Shown here: positions 57,724 through 64,000 of the stretch, in pieces
Layout: each line of letters starts with the position of its first letter
Position numbering within the stretch: position 1 is the stretch's first letter
DNA from: Pseudomonas putida
GTDB taxonomy: Bacteria > Pseudomonadota > Gammaproteobacteria > Pseudomonadales > Pseudomonadaceae
Direction of reading: 5' to 3'
Assembly: GCF_003228315.1 (NCBI RefSeq)
Contig: NZ_CP029693.1
Coordinates: forward strand, 310,001-374,000
DNA: 64,000 bases
Notes under the pieces: generated by a model
Told to the model about the DNA's origin: nothing
What the model saw: only the letters and a program-made list of their open reading frames with translations
Databases searched by the model: none
Made by a program: the position numbers and the translations under genes

Positions 57724-58662
57724 ATGCGCTGGATGCTGCTGTTGTTCCTCAGCCTGAGCCTGCCGGCCATGGCCGATCTCGAATACTCGCTCAAGCCCCG
57801 GCAGATCGCTGAAGACACCTGGCTGCTGGAAGGCAGCACGGAAAATTTCGCCAAGGACAATGGCGGCAATATCGTCAACACCGCGTTCATCGTCACCGAG
57901 CGTGGCGTGGTGGTGATCGATACCGGACCGTCCAGGCGTTATGGCGAGGCCATGCGCCGGGCCATTGCCGCTACCACCGACAAACCGGTGATCGAGGTCT
58001 TGCTGACCCATCACCACCCCGATCATGTGCTGGGCAACCAGGCGTTCAGCGATGTGCCGATTGGCGCACTGGCTGGCACCACCGAGCTGCTGCAAAAGCA
58101 GGGTGATGCGATGGCCGAAAACATGTACCGGCTGGTGGGCGACTGGATGCGCGGCACGGAAGTCGTGTTGCCGACCCGCACGCTGATCCCCGGCGTGCAA
58201 AGTTTTGGGAATCATGATCTGCGCCTGATAGATCTGGGTGGGCATACGGGTGCGGATCTGGCTATTCTCGACCAGCAAACCGGCGTGCTGTTTGCCGGGG
58301 ACCTGGTGTTTTATCAACGTGCCCTGACCACGCCCAACAGTCCGGGGCTGTCGGTGTGGCTGGCCGACATCGCCACGCTGCAGGCGCTGCCCTGGACGCT
58401 GATCGTGCCCGGCCACGGGCCGGTCGCCAGCGACGCCAGGCCCTTTGCGCAAATGCGCGACTACCTGACCTGGCTCGACCAACTGATGCGCGAAGGCGCG
58501 GCCAATGGCAGCGACATGGCCGAGATGATCCGCAGCCCTATTCCTGAGCGATTCGCCGGGATCAGTTTGAGTCGCTATGAGTTGATCCGCAGTGTCAGTC
58601 ATCTGTACCCGCGATATGAGCGGGCGCAGATGACGCGGGTGGATTCCAATGCGCAACAATAA
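57724..58662 (+). CDS. Quinoprotein relay system zinc metallohydrolase
   Basis: 312 residues with signal peptide MRWMLLLFLSLSLPAMA. MBL fold: LLTHHHPDHVLGNQAFSD near 95-112 carries the HxHxDH ligands in the form HHHPDH; DLGGHTGADLAILDQQTGVLFAGDLVFYQRALTT near 175-208; VPGHGPVA near 229. Periplasmic hydrolase paired with the SoxYZ-like carrier upstream (29 bases). Probable job: to release a group carried on the SoxYZ-like Cys or process a toxic by-product of alcohol oxidation; unproven. A REP doublet follows. Confidence 0.87.
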   Translation: MRWMLLLFLSLSLPAMADLEYSLKPRQIAEDTWLLEGSTENFAKDNGGNIVNTAFIVTERGVVVIDTGPSRRYGEAMRRAIAATTDKPVIEVLLTHHHPDHVLGNQAFSDVPIGALAGTTELLQKQGDAMAENMYRLVGDWMRGTEVVLPTRTLIPGVQSFGNHDLRLIDLGGHTGADLAILDQQTGVLFAGDLVFYQRALTTPNSPGLSVWLADIATLQALPWTLIVPGHGPVASDARPFAQMRDYLTWLDQLMREGAANGSDMAEMIRSPIPERFAGISLSRYELIRSVSHLYPRYERAQMTRVDSNAQQ

Positions 58663-58677
58663 TCAACACCGCCCCCC

Positions 58678-58780
58678 CTGTAGGAGCGAGCCTGCTCGCG
58701 ATGAACCCGAGAACACCGCGGGGTGTCAGGCCTCCAACGTTATCGTTGACCACCATCGCGAGCAGGCTCGCTCCTACAGG
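58678..58780. repeat. REP doublet 11 (REPIN), upstream of pedH
   Basis: CTGTAGGAGCGAGCCTGCTCGCGATG (58678) and inverted CCATCGCGAGCAGGCTCGCTCCTACAGG (58753-58780). It is about 90% identical over ~102 bases to doublet 12 on the other side of pedH, in the same direction. Confidence 0.96.
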
Positions 58781-58811
58781 AGGGGGAGGCGCGGGATCCA
58801 CACCCAACCCC

Positions 58812-58876
58812 ATACCAAGGAACTAGAAATCTCCACATTGCGGCCAATTGTTGTCCAGGCGGCGGCGCCCAAGAAT
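58812..58876 (+). promoter_or_regulatory. Putative ErbR-box promoter of pedH (58-base spacing)
   Basis: Box ATACCAAGGAAC (58812-58823) and -10 hexamer AAGAAT (58871-58876); TACC to hexamer 58 bases. The weak hexamer was partly chosen by the spacing seen at pedF. Inferred start near 58883, pedH ATG at 58933. Confidence 0.5.
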
Positions 58877-58932
58877 CTGCACCAGACCGGGAAAATTTTC
58901 CGGGAACAACAAAAACCGCAGAGGAAGCCGTC

Positions 58933-60708
58933 ATGACTCAACCCGCACGTCGCCAGCCCTTCGTCTTGAGCCTGTTGCTCAGTGCCATGCTGTTGTCCGG
59001 CCAGGCATCGGCCGGGGTTTCCGACCAGGACATTCTCCAGGATCCGAAGAACCCCGAGCAGGTCGTGACCAACGGCCTGGGCGTTCAGGGTCAGCGCTAC
59101 AGCCCGCTGGACATTCTCAACGTCGACAACGTCAAGGAACTGCGCCCGGCGTGGGCGTTCTCGTTCGGCGGGGAGAAGCAGCGCGGCCAGCAGGCGCAGC
59201 CGATGGTCAAGGACGGCGTGATGTACATGACCGGGTCCTACTCGCGGGTATTCGCCGTGGATGCGCGCACCGGCAAGAAACTCTGGCAATACGACGCGCG
59301 GCTACCGGATGACATTCGCCCCTGCTGCGACGTGATCAACCGTGGCGTGGCGCTGTATGGCGACCTGGTGATCTTCGGCACCCTCGACGCCAAGCTCGTG
59401 GCGCTGAACAAGGACACCGGCAAGGTGGTCTGGAGCAAGAAAGTCGCCGACCACAAGGAAGGCTACTCGATCAGCGCCGCGCCGCTGGTGATCAACGGCA
59501 AGCTGATCACCGGCGTGGCCGGTGGCGAGTTCGGCGTGGTGGGCAAGATCGAAGCCTACGACCCGAAAAACGGCGACCTGTTGTGGACCCGGCCGACGGT
59601 CGAGGGCCACATGGGTTACGTCTACAAGGACGGCAAGGCCGTGGAAAACGGTATTTCCGGTGGCGAGGCGGGCAAGACCTGGCCGGGCGACCTGTGGAAG
59701 ACCGGCGGTGCGGCACCCTGGCTGGGCGGCTATTACGATCCGGAAACCAACCTGCTGCTGTTCGGCACCGGCAACCCGGCACCGTGGAACTCGCACCTGC
59801 GCCCTGGCGACAACCTCTACTCGTCGTCGCGCCTGGCGCTCAACCCGGACGACGGCACCATCAAGTGGCACTTCCAGAGCACGCCCCACGACGGCTGGGA
59901 CTTTGACGGCGTGAACGAACTGGTGTCGTTCAACTACAGCGAAGGCGGCAAGGAAATCAAGGCGGCGGCCACCGCCGACCGCAACGGCTTCTTCTATGTG
60001 CTGGATCGTACCAACGGCAAATTCATCCGCGGCTTCCCGTTCGTGGACAAGATCACCTGGGCCACGGGCCTGGATAAGGACGGTCGCCCGATCTACAACG
60101 AAGCCAGCCGCCCCGGTGCGCCGGGTTCCGAAGCCAAGGGCAGCTCGGTGTTCGTGGCACCGGCGTTCCTCGGCGCGAAAAACTGGATGCCGATGGCCTA
60201 CAACCGGGACACCGGCCTGTTCTACGTGCCGTCCAACGAGTGGGGCATGGACATCTGGAACGAAGGCATCGCCTACAAGAAGGGCGCGGCGTTCCTCGGG
60301 GCGGGGTTCACCATCAAGCCGTTGAATGAAGACTACATCGGCGTGCTGCGGGCCATCGATCCGAAGACCGGCAAGGAAGTCTGGCGGCACAAGAACTTCG
60401 CGCCGCTGTGGGGCGGCGTGCTGACCACCAAGGGCAATCTGGTGTTCACCGGCACGCCGGAAGGCTTCCTGCAGGCGTTCAATGCCAAGACCGGTGAAAA
60501 GGTCTGGGAATTCCAGACCGGCTCCGGCGTGCTCGGCTCGCCCGTGACCTGGGAAATGGACGGCGAGCAGTACGTCTCGGTGCTCTCCGGCTGGGGCGGC
60601 GCCGTACCGCTGTGGGGCGGCGAAGTGGCCAAGCGCGTGAAGGACTTCAACCAGGGCGGCATGCTCTGGACCTTCAAGTTGCCCAAGGACCTGGTGGCCA
60701 AACACTGA
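58933..60708 (+). CDS. pedH: PQQ-dependent alcohol dehydrogenase, lanthanide-type (PedH)
   Basis: 591-residue periplasmic quinoprotein with signal peptide ([27 protein letters not shown]). Propeller Trp-motif repeats throughout, the adjacent-Cys disulfide ring in [11 protein letters not shown] near 130, and the active site [14 protein letters not shown] with catalytic Asp323 and a second Asp at 325. The extra Asp two residues on is the mark of lanthanide-dependent XoxF/ExaF/PedH enzymes; calcium enzymes have Ala, Ser or Thr there. The whole protein closely follows P. putida PedH as I remember it. It oxidises ethanol, 2-phenylethanol and other short alcohols and aldehydes, passing electrons to cytochrome PedF. 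Flanked by two near-identical REPINs. Confidence 0.93.
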   Translation: MTQPARRQPFVLSLLLSAMLLSGQASAGVSDQDILQDPKNPEQVVTNGLGVQGQRYSPLDILNVDNVKELRPAWAFSFGGEKQRGQQAQPMVKDGVMYMTGSYSRVFAVDARTGKKLWQYDARLPDDIRPCCDVINRGVALYGDLVIFGTLDAKLVALNKDTGKVVWSKKVADHKEGYSISAAPLVINGKLITGVAGGEFGVVGKIEAYDPKNGDLLWTRPTVEGHMGYVYKDGKAVENGISGGEAGKTWPGDLWKTGGAAPWLGGYYDPETNLLLFGTGNPAPWNSHLRPGDNLYSSSRLALNPDDGTIKWHFQSTPHDGWDFDGVNELVSFNYSEGGKEIKAAATADRNGFFYVLDRTNGKFIRGFPFVDKITWATGLDKDGRPIYNEASRPGAPGSEAKGSSVFVAPAFLGAKNWMPMAYNRDTGLFYVPSNEWGMDIWNEGIAYKKGAAFLGAGFTIKPLNEDYIGVLRAIDPKTGKEVWRHKNFAPLWGGVLTTKGNLVFTGTPEGFLQAFNAKTGEKVWEFQTGSGVLGSPVTWEMDGEQYVSVLSGWGGAVPLWGGEVAKRVKDFNQGGMLWTFKLPKDLVAKH

Positions 60709-60731
60709 TCCCGAACCCACCGCATAACCCC

Positions 60732-60833
60732 CTGTAGGAGCGAGCATGCTCGCGATGGACCCGAGAACACCGCGGGGTGTCAGGCTGCCAGCGTCATCGT
60801 TGGCGACCATCGCGAGCATGCTCGCTCCTACAG
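60732..60833. repeat. REP doublet 12 (REPIN), downstream of pedH
   Basis: CTGTAGGAGCGAGCATGCTCGCGATGG (60732) and inverted CCATCGCGAGCATGCTCGCTCCTACAG (60807-60833). Both arms carry CATG in place of CCTG/CAGG, a compensatory pair relative to doublet 11. Confidence 0.96.
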
Positions 60834-60891
60834 ATAACGAATTTTATTGCCTGTCAGTTCGGCAGGCATCGACCCAGACAGAGGCCTCATC

Positions 60892-62412
60892 ATGATCTAC
60901 GCCCAACCCGGAACACCTGGCGCCGTCGTCTCCTTCAAGCCACGCTACGGCAACTTCATTGGCGGCGAATTCGTCGCGCCGGTCAATGGCGAGTACTTCA
61001 CCAACACCTCGCCGGTGAACGGCGAAGTGATTGCCGAATTCCCGCGCTCCAGCGCCGTCGACATCGACAAGGCCCTCGACGCCGCCCATGCGGCCGCCGA
61101 CGCATGGGGCAAGACCTCGGCCCAGGACCGCTCGCTGGTGCTGCTGAAAATCGCCGACCGCATCGAACAGAACCTGGAAATCCTCGCCGTCACCGAAACC
61201 TGGGACAACGGCAAGGCGGTGCGCGAAACCCTCAATGCCGACGTGCCACTGGCGGCCGACCATTTTCGCTACTTCGCTGGCTGCATCCGCGCCCAGGAAG
61301 GCGGCGCCGCCGAGATCAACGAGCTGACCACCGCCTACCACTTCCACGAGCCGTTGGGTGTGGTCGGGCAGATCATCCCGTGGAACTTCCCGCTGCTGAT
61401 GGCCGCCTGGAAGCTCGCGCCAGCCCTGGCCGCCGGTAACTGCATCGTGCTCAAGCCGGCGGAGCAAACGCCACTGTCGATCATGGTCTTCGCCGAACTG
61501 ATCGCCGATTTGCTGCCGCCGGGGGTGCTGAACATCGTCCAGGGGTTCGGTCGTGAAGCCGGCGAGGCGCTGGCCACCAGCAAGCGCATCGCCAAGATCG
61601 CCTTCACCGGCTCGACCCCGGTGGGTGCGCACATCCTGCATTGCGCCGCCGAGAACATCATCCCGAGCACCGTGGAACTGGGTGGCAAATCGCCGAACAT
61701 CTTCTTCGAAGACATCATGCAGGCCGAACCCGCGTTCATCGAGAAAGCCGCCGAAGGCCTGGTGCTGGCGTTCTTCAACCAGGGTGAAGTCTGCACCTGC
61801 CCGTCCCGGGCGCTGGTGCAGGAGTCGATCTACGAATCCTTCATGGCCGAAGTCATGAAGAAGATCGTCAAGATCAAGCGCGGCAATCCGCTGGACACCG
61901 AGACCATGGTCGGCGCCCAGGCGTCGCAGCAGCAATACGACAAGATCCTCTCGTACCTGAACATCGCCCAGGAGGAGGGCGCCCAGTTGCTCACCGGCGG
62001 CGCAGCCGAGCGTCTTGAGGGCGATCTGTCCAGCGGCTATTACATCCAGCCGACCTTGCTCAAGGGCACCAACAAGATGCGGGTGTTCCAGGAAGAAATC
62101 TTCGGTCCGGTGGTGGGTGTCACCACCTTCAGGGACGAAGCCGAAGCCCTGGCGATTGCCAACGACACCGAGTTCGGCCTCGGAGCCGGCCTGTGGACCC
62201 GCGACATCAACCGCGCCTACCGCATGGGCCGGGCGATCAAGGCCGGGCGGGTGTGGACCAACTGCTATCACCTGTACCCGGCACATGCTGCGTTCGGCGG
62301 CTACAAGAAGTCCGGTGTCGGTCGGGAGAACCACAAGATGATGCTTGATCACTATCAGCAGACCAAGAACCTGCTGGTGAGCTACGACATCAATCCGTTG
62401 GGGTTCTTCTGA
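60892..62412 (+). CDS. pedI: NAD-dependent aldehyde dehydrogenase (ExaC/PedI-type)
   Basis: 506-residue aldehyde dehydrogenase: [34 protein letters not shown] near 160-193, [12 protein letters not shown] near 238, general-base Glu in [10 protein letters not shown] near 262, nucleophile Cys in [14 protein letters not shown] near 301, and [10 protein letters not shown] near 400. It oxidises acetaldehyde or phenylacetaldehyde from the quinoprotein step in the cytoplasm. Start 60892 follows GAGG. REPINs separate it from pedH and pqqA on either side; I did not identify a separate ErbR box for it, so it may depend on readthrough from pedH or an unrecognised promoter. Confidence 0.93.
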   Translation: MIYAQPGTPGAVVSFKPRYGNFIGGEFVAPVNGEYFTNTSPVNGEVIAEFPRSSAVDIDKALDAAHAAADAWGKTSAQDRSLVLLKIADRIEQNLEILAVTETWDNGKAVRETLNADVPLAADHFRYFAGCIRAQEGGAAEINELTTAYHFHEPLGVVGQIIPWNFPLLMAAWKLAPALAAGNCIVLKPAEQTPLSIMVFAELIADLLPPGVLNIVQGFGREAGEALATSKRIAKIAFTGSTPVGAHILHCAAENIIPSTVELGGKSPNIFFEDIMQAEPAFIEKAAEGLVLAFFNQGEVCTCPSRALVQESIYESFMAEVMKKIVKIKRGNPLDTETMVGAQASQQQYDKILSYLNIAQEEGAQLLTGGAAERLEGDLSSGYYIQPTLLKGTNKMRVFQEEIFGPVVGVTTFRDEAEALAIANDTEFGLGAGLWTRDINRAYRMGRAIKAGRVWTNCYHLYPAHAAFGGYKKSGVGRENHKMMLDHYQQTKNLLVSYDINPLGFF

Positions 62413-62436
62413 TCTCCTGAAAACACCCCATCTCCA

Positions 62437-62528
62437 CTGTAGGAGCGAGCCTGCTCGCGATGAGGCCTGTACATTCAACATTGATGTTGGATGTCAGACC
62501 GCGATCGCGAGCAGGCTCGCTCCTACAG
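62437..62528. repeat. REP doublet 13 (REPIN)
   Basis: CTGTAGGAGCGAGCCTGCTCGCGATG (62437) and inverted GATCGCGAGCAGGCTCGCTCCTACAG (62503-62528), between pedI and the pqqA promoter. The remainder of this 248-base gap is accounted for by the promoter. Confidence 0.95.
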
Positions 62529-62576
62529 TGGTTTTGTGTGTTCGCCATACCCCCTACCAACGCACCCCCAAACCTC

Positions 62577-62619
62577 CTTCGAAAGTAGCATTCGGGTGCC
62601 CGGCGCCGCGTGCATTAAT
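62577..62619 (+). promoter_or_regulatory. Putative ErbR-box promoter of pqqA (36-base spacing)
   Basis: Box CTTCGAAAGTAG (62577-62588; diverged left arm) followed by -10 hexamer ATTAAT (62614-62619), 36 bases from the TACC-equivalent position. AAGTAGCATTCG (62583-62594) is identical to the nosP promoter. Inferred start near 62626, pqqA ATG at 62661. Confidence 0.5.
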
Positions 62620-62660
62620 GGTGCTACCGGAATCACCCGGCACAAGAAGAGGAATGACCC

Positions 62661-62732
62661 ATGTGGACTAAACCCGCGTTTACCGATCTGCGCATTGGCT
62701 TCGAAGTGACGATGTATTTCGCCAACCGTTGA
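62661..62732 (+). CDS. pqqA: PQQ precursor peptide PqqA
   Basis: 23 residues ending in GFEVTMYFANR. Glu15 and Tyr19, spaced ExxxY, are the two residues cross-linked by PqqE to build pyrroloquinoline quinone. Ribosome site AGAGGA lies 9 bases before ATG 62661. First gene of the pqq operon and so close to the alcohol dehydrogenase genes as to imply common control; a stem-loop follows before pqqB. Confidence 0.97.
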   Translation: MWTKPAFTDLRIGFEVTMYFANR

Positions 62733-62739
62733 TTGTTCA

Positions 62740-62764
62740 CCCGGCCAGCGCTGCGTTGGCCGGG
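62740..62764 (+). terminator. pqqA-pqqB intercistronic stem-loop (attenuator-like)
   Basis: CCCGGCCA (62740-62747) pairs with TGGCCGGG (62757-62764), loop GCGCTGCGT. No T-run follows. Hairpins at this place are thought to raise pqqA mRNA over the enzyme genes, since the peptide is consumed stoichiometrically. Confidence 0.65.
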
Positions 62765-62786
62765 TCTGCCTTCTGGAGCATTGCTC

Positions 62787-63701
62787 ATGCACATCCGGGT
62801 TCTGGGCTCCGCCGCCGGCGGTGGTTTTCCGCAGTGGAACTGCAACTGTCGGCAATGCGCCGGCGTGCGCGATGGCAGCCTGCGTGCACAACGGCGTACG
62901 CAGTCGTCGATTGCCCTGAGCGACGACGGTGTGGACTGGGTGCTGTGCAACGCTTCGCCGGACATCCGTGCGCAACTCGAGAGTTTCGCCCCGCTGCAAC
63001 CGGCACGCCGCCTGCGTGGCAGTGCCATCGCCGGCGTGGTGTTGATGGACAGCCAGATCGATCATTGCACTGGCCTGCTGAGCCTGCGCGAAGGCTGCCC
63101 GCATAGCGTCTGGTGCACCGAACGGGTTCATCAGGACCTCAGCAGCGGCTTCCCGTTGTTCACCATGCTCAAGCACTGGAACGGCGGGTTGCAGTGGCAA
63201 CCCGTGCGCCTGGATCGCAAGCCGTTCGCCATCGCGGCCTGCGGCCATCTGCAGTTTCGCGCGATTCCACTGGTCAGCAACGCGCCGCCGTATTCACCCA
63301 ATCGCGGCAATCCGCAGCCCGGTGACACCATCGGCCTGTTCATCGAGGACCAGCGCAGCGGCGCCTCGCTGTTCTATGCGCCGGGGTTGGGACAGGTGGA
63401 TGACGATGTGCTGGGCTGGATGCAGCGCGCCGATTGCCTGTTGCTCGACGGCACCCTGTGGCGCGACGACGAGATGCGTATCTGCGAAGTCGGACAGAGC
63501 CTGGGCAGTGAAATGGGTCACCTGGCGCAAAGCGGGCCGGGTGGCATGCTTGAGGTGCTGGAAGATTTCCCCCGCCAGCGCAAGGTGCTGATCCACATCA
63601 ACAACACCAATCCCATCCTCGACGAAGACTCGGCCGAACGGGCGCTGCTGGCGCGGCGGGGGATCGAGGTGGCGTATGACGGCATGGATATTGTGCTGTA
63701 G
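62787..63701 (+). CDS. pqqB: PQQ biosynthesis protein PqqB (MBL-fold)
   Basis: 304 residues: [30 protein letters not shown] near 5-34 with the Cys cluster characteristic of Pqq[18 protein letters not shown] near 89-105 in place of a canonical HxHxDH motif, and [16 protein letters not shown] near 271. PqqB is proposed to hydroxylate the Glu-Tyr intermediate. Start 62787 (MHIRVLGS) follows GGAGC. A REP doublet separates it from pqqC, unusual inside an operon. Confidence 0.96.
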   Translation: MHIRVLGSAAGGGFPQWNCNCRQCAGVRDGSLRAQRRTQSSIALSDDGVDWVLCNASPDIRAQLESFAPLQPARRLRGSAIAGVVLMDSQIDHCTGLLSLREGCPHSVWCTERVHQDLSSGFPLFTMLKHWNGGLQWQPVRLDRKPFAIAACGHLQFRAIPLVSNAPPYSPNRGNPQPGDTIGLFIEDQRSGASLFYAPGLGQVDDDVLGWMQRADCLLLDGTLWRDDEMRICEVGQSLGSEMGHLAQSGPGGMLEVLEDFPRQRKVLIHINNTNPILDEDSAERALLARRGIEVAYDGMDIVL

Positions 63702-63710
63702 CGGATGGCC

Positions 63711-63786
63711 CCATCGCGAGCAGGCTCGCTCCCACAAGGTTTTGTGTGCTGACCAGTTCCATTGTAGGAGCGAGCCTGCTCGCGAT
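63711..63786. repeat. REP doublet 14 between pqqB and pqqC (reversed)
   Basis: CCATCGCGAGCAGGCTCGCTCCCACAAGG (63711) then TTGTAGGAGCGAGCCTGCTCGCGAT (63762-63786). The REP cores are arranged as in doublet 3. Lies inside the pqq operon in the 125-base gap. Confidence 0.93.
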
Positions 63787-63826
63787 AGGGCCATACCAGA
63801 CACCGAAGATTTCCCGGAGAAAGACA

Positions 63827-64000
63827 ATGACCCAGGCTCCAATGAACCCCACCGAATTCGAAGCCGCCCTGCGCGCCAAGGGCGCCTACTACCACATCCA
63901 TCACCCGTACCACGTGGCGATGTACCAGGGCCGCGCCACCCGCGAACAGATCCAGGGCTGGGTCGCCAATCGCTTCTATTACCAAGTAAACATCCCGCTC
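63827..64000 (+). CDS. pqqC: PQQ synthase PqqC (3' end cut by window)
   Basis: The first 58 residues are visible: [58 protein letters not shown] as successive motifs, with [14 protein letters not shown] and the WVANRFYYQ helix typical of PqqC (haem-oxygenase-like fold), which performs the final ring closure and oxidation. ATG 63827 follows GGAGAAAG; ATG 63842 is a possible alternative. pqqD and pqqE should follow outside the window. Confidence 0.95.
   Translation, partial: MTQAPMNPTEFEAALRAKGAYYHIHHPYHVAMYQGRATREQIQGWVANRFYYQVNIPL

Noticed and set aside
63787..63826. A further regulon box (ATACCAGACACC) just before pqqC
   Set aside because: It matches only TACCA of the box, lacks the GG half and has no -10 at either spacing.

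Overview
The window looks like a chromosomal segment of a fluorescent-group Pseudomonas. It is GC-rich, genes are tightly packed with many ATGA overlaps, and it carries a bkd operon next to ilvE, a ped/exa-pqq alcohol-oxidation locus, and about 14 copies of the REP doublet typical of that group (core GGAGCGAGCCTGCTCGCGAT). All calls come from reading the sequence; no database search was run. Family names come from recognised motifs, and starts were moved to the best ribosome site where that was clear.

Region 1 (1-21654) is an acyl-CoA and alcohol catabolic island. A beta-oxidation set (acyl-CoA dehydrogenase, AlkK-like acyl-CoA ligase, FadB-like bifunctional enzyme, thiolase) faces a PrpR-type sigma-54 activator. 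Across from the activator, behind a near-perfect -24/-12 promoter, lies a set that strongly resembles the levulinate lva module: APH-fold kinase, DUF6285 protein, ACAD10/11-like dehydrogenase and SDRs, with an extra histidine phosphatase inserted. I infer phosphorylation and rearrangement of 4-hydroxyacyl-CoA feeding beta-oxidation. A minus-strand block (two alcohol dehydrogenases, LuxC-like acyl reductase, LuxE-like acyl-activating protein) and a divergent iron alcohol dehydrogenase / thioesterase / TetR block complete the island.

Region 2 (21737-35219) is mixed accessory content. It holds a GntR-controlled amino-acid-type ABC importer with DUF1989, a LysR gene converging on a ModA-like binding protein and an MFS carrier, a PAS-GGDEF cyclase, two unknown envelope genes, an FKBP isomerase, and a P450/ArsR/SDR group.

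Region 3 (35476-45850) holds ilvE with a strong terminator, bkdA1-bkdA2-bkdB-lpdV with divergent bkdR, a persulfide-dioxygenase-like gene divergent from a TauE/SafE exporter, and a porin.

Region 4 (46022-64000) is a PQQ-dependent alcohol oxidation locus: nosP-nahK, erbR/agmR, a CXXCW protein, an ABC exporter set with beta-propeller and binding protein, a tiny membrane peptide, pedF, pedG, a SoxYZ-like carrier, a zinc metallohydrolase, pedH, pedI, and pqqA-pqqB-pqqC (cut by the window end). The dehydrogenase has the Asp signature of lanthanide-dependent enzymes, and no calcium-type pedE is present where it sits in P. putida. Six promoters here appear to share one quasi-palindromic box (CTACCAAGGTAG-like) placed either exactly 36 or exactly 58 bases before the -10 hexamer, a candidate regulon signature for ErbR.
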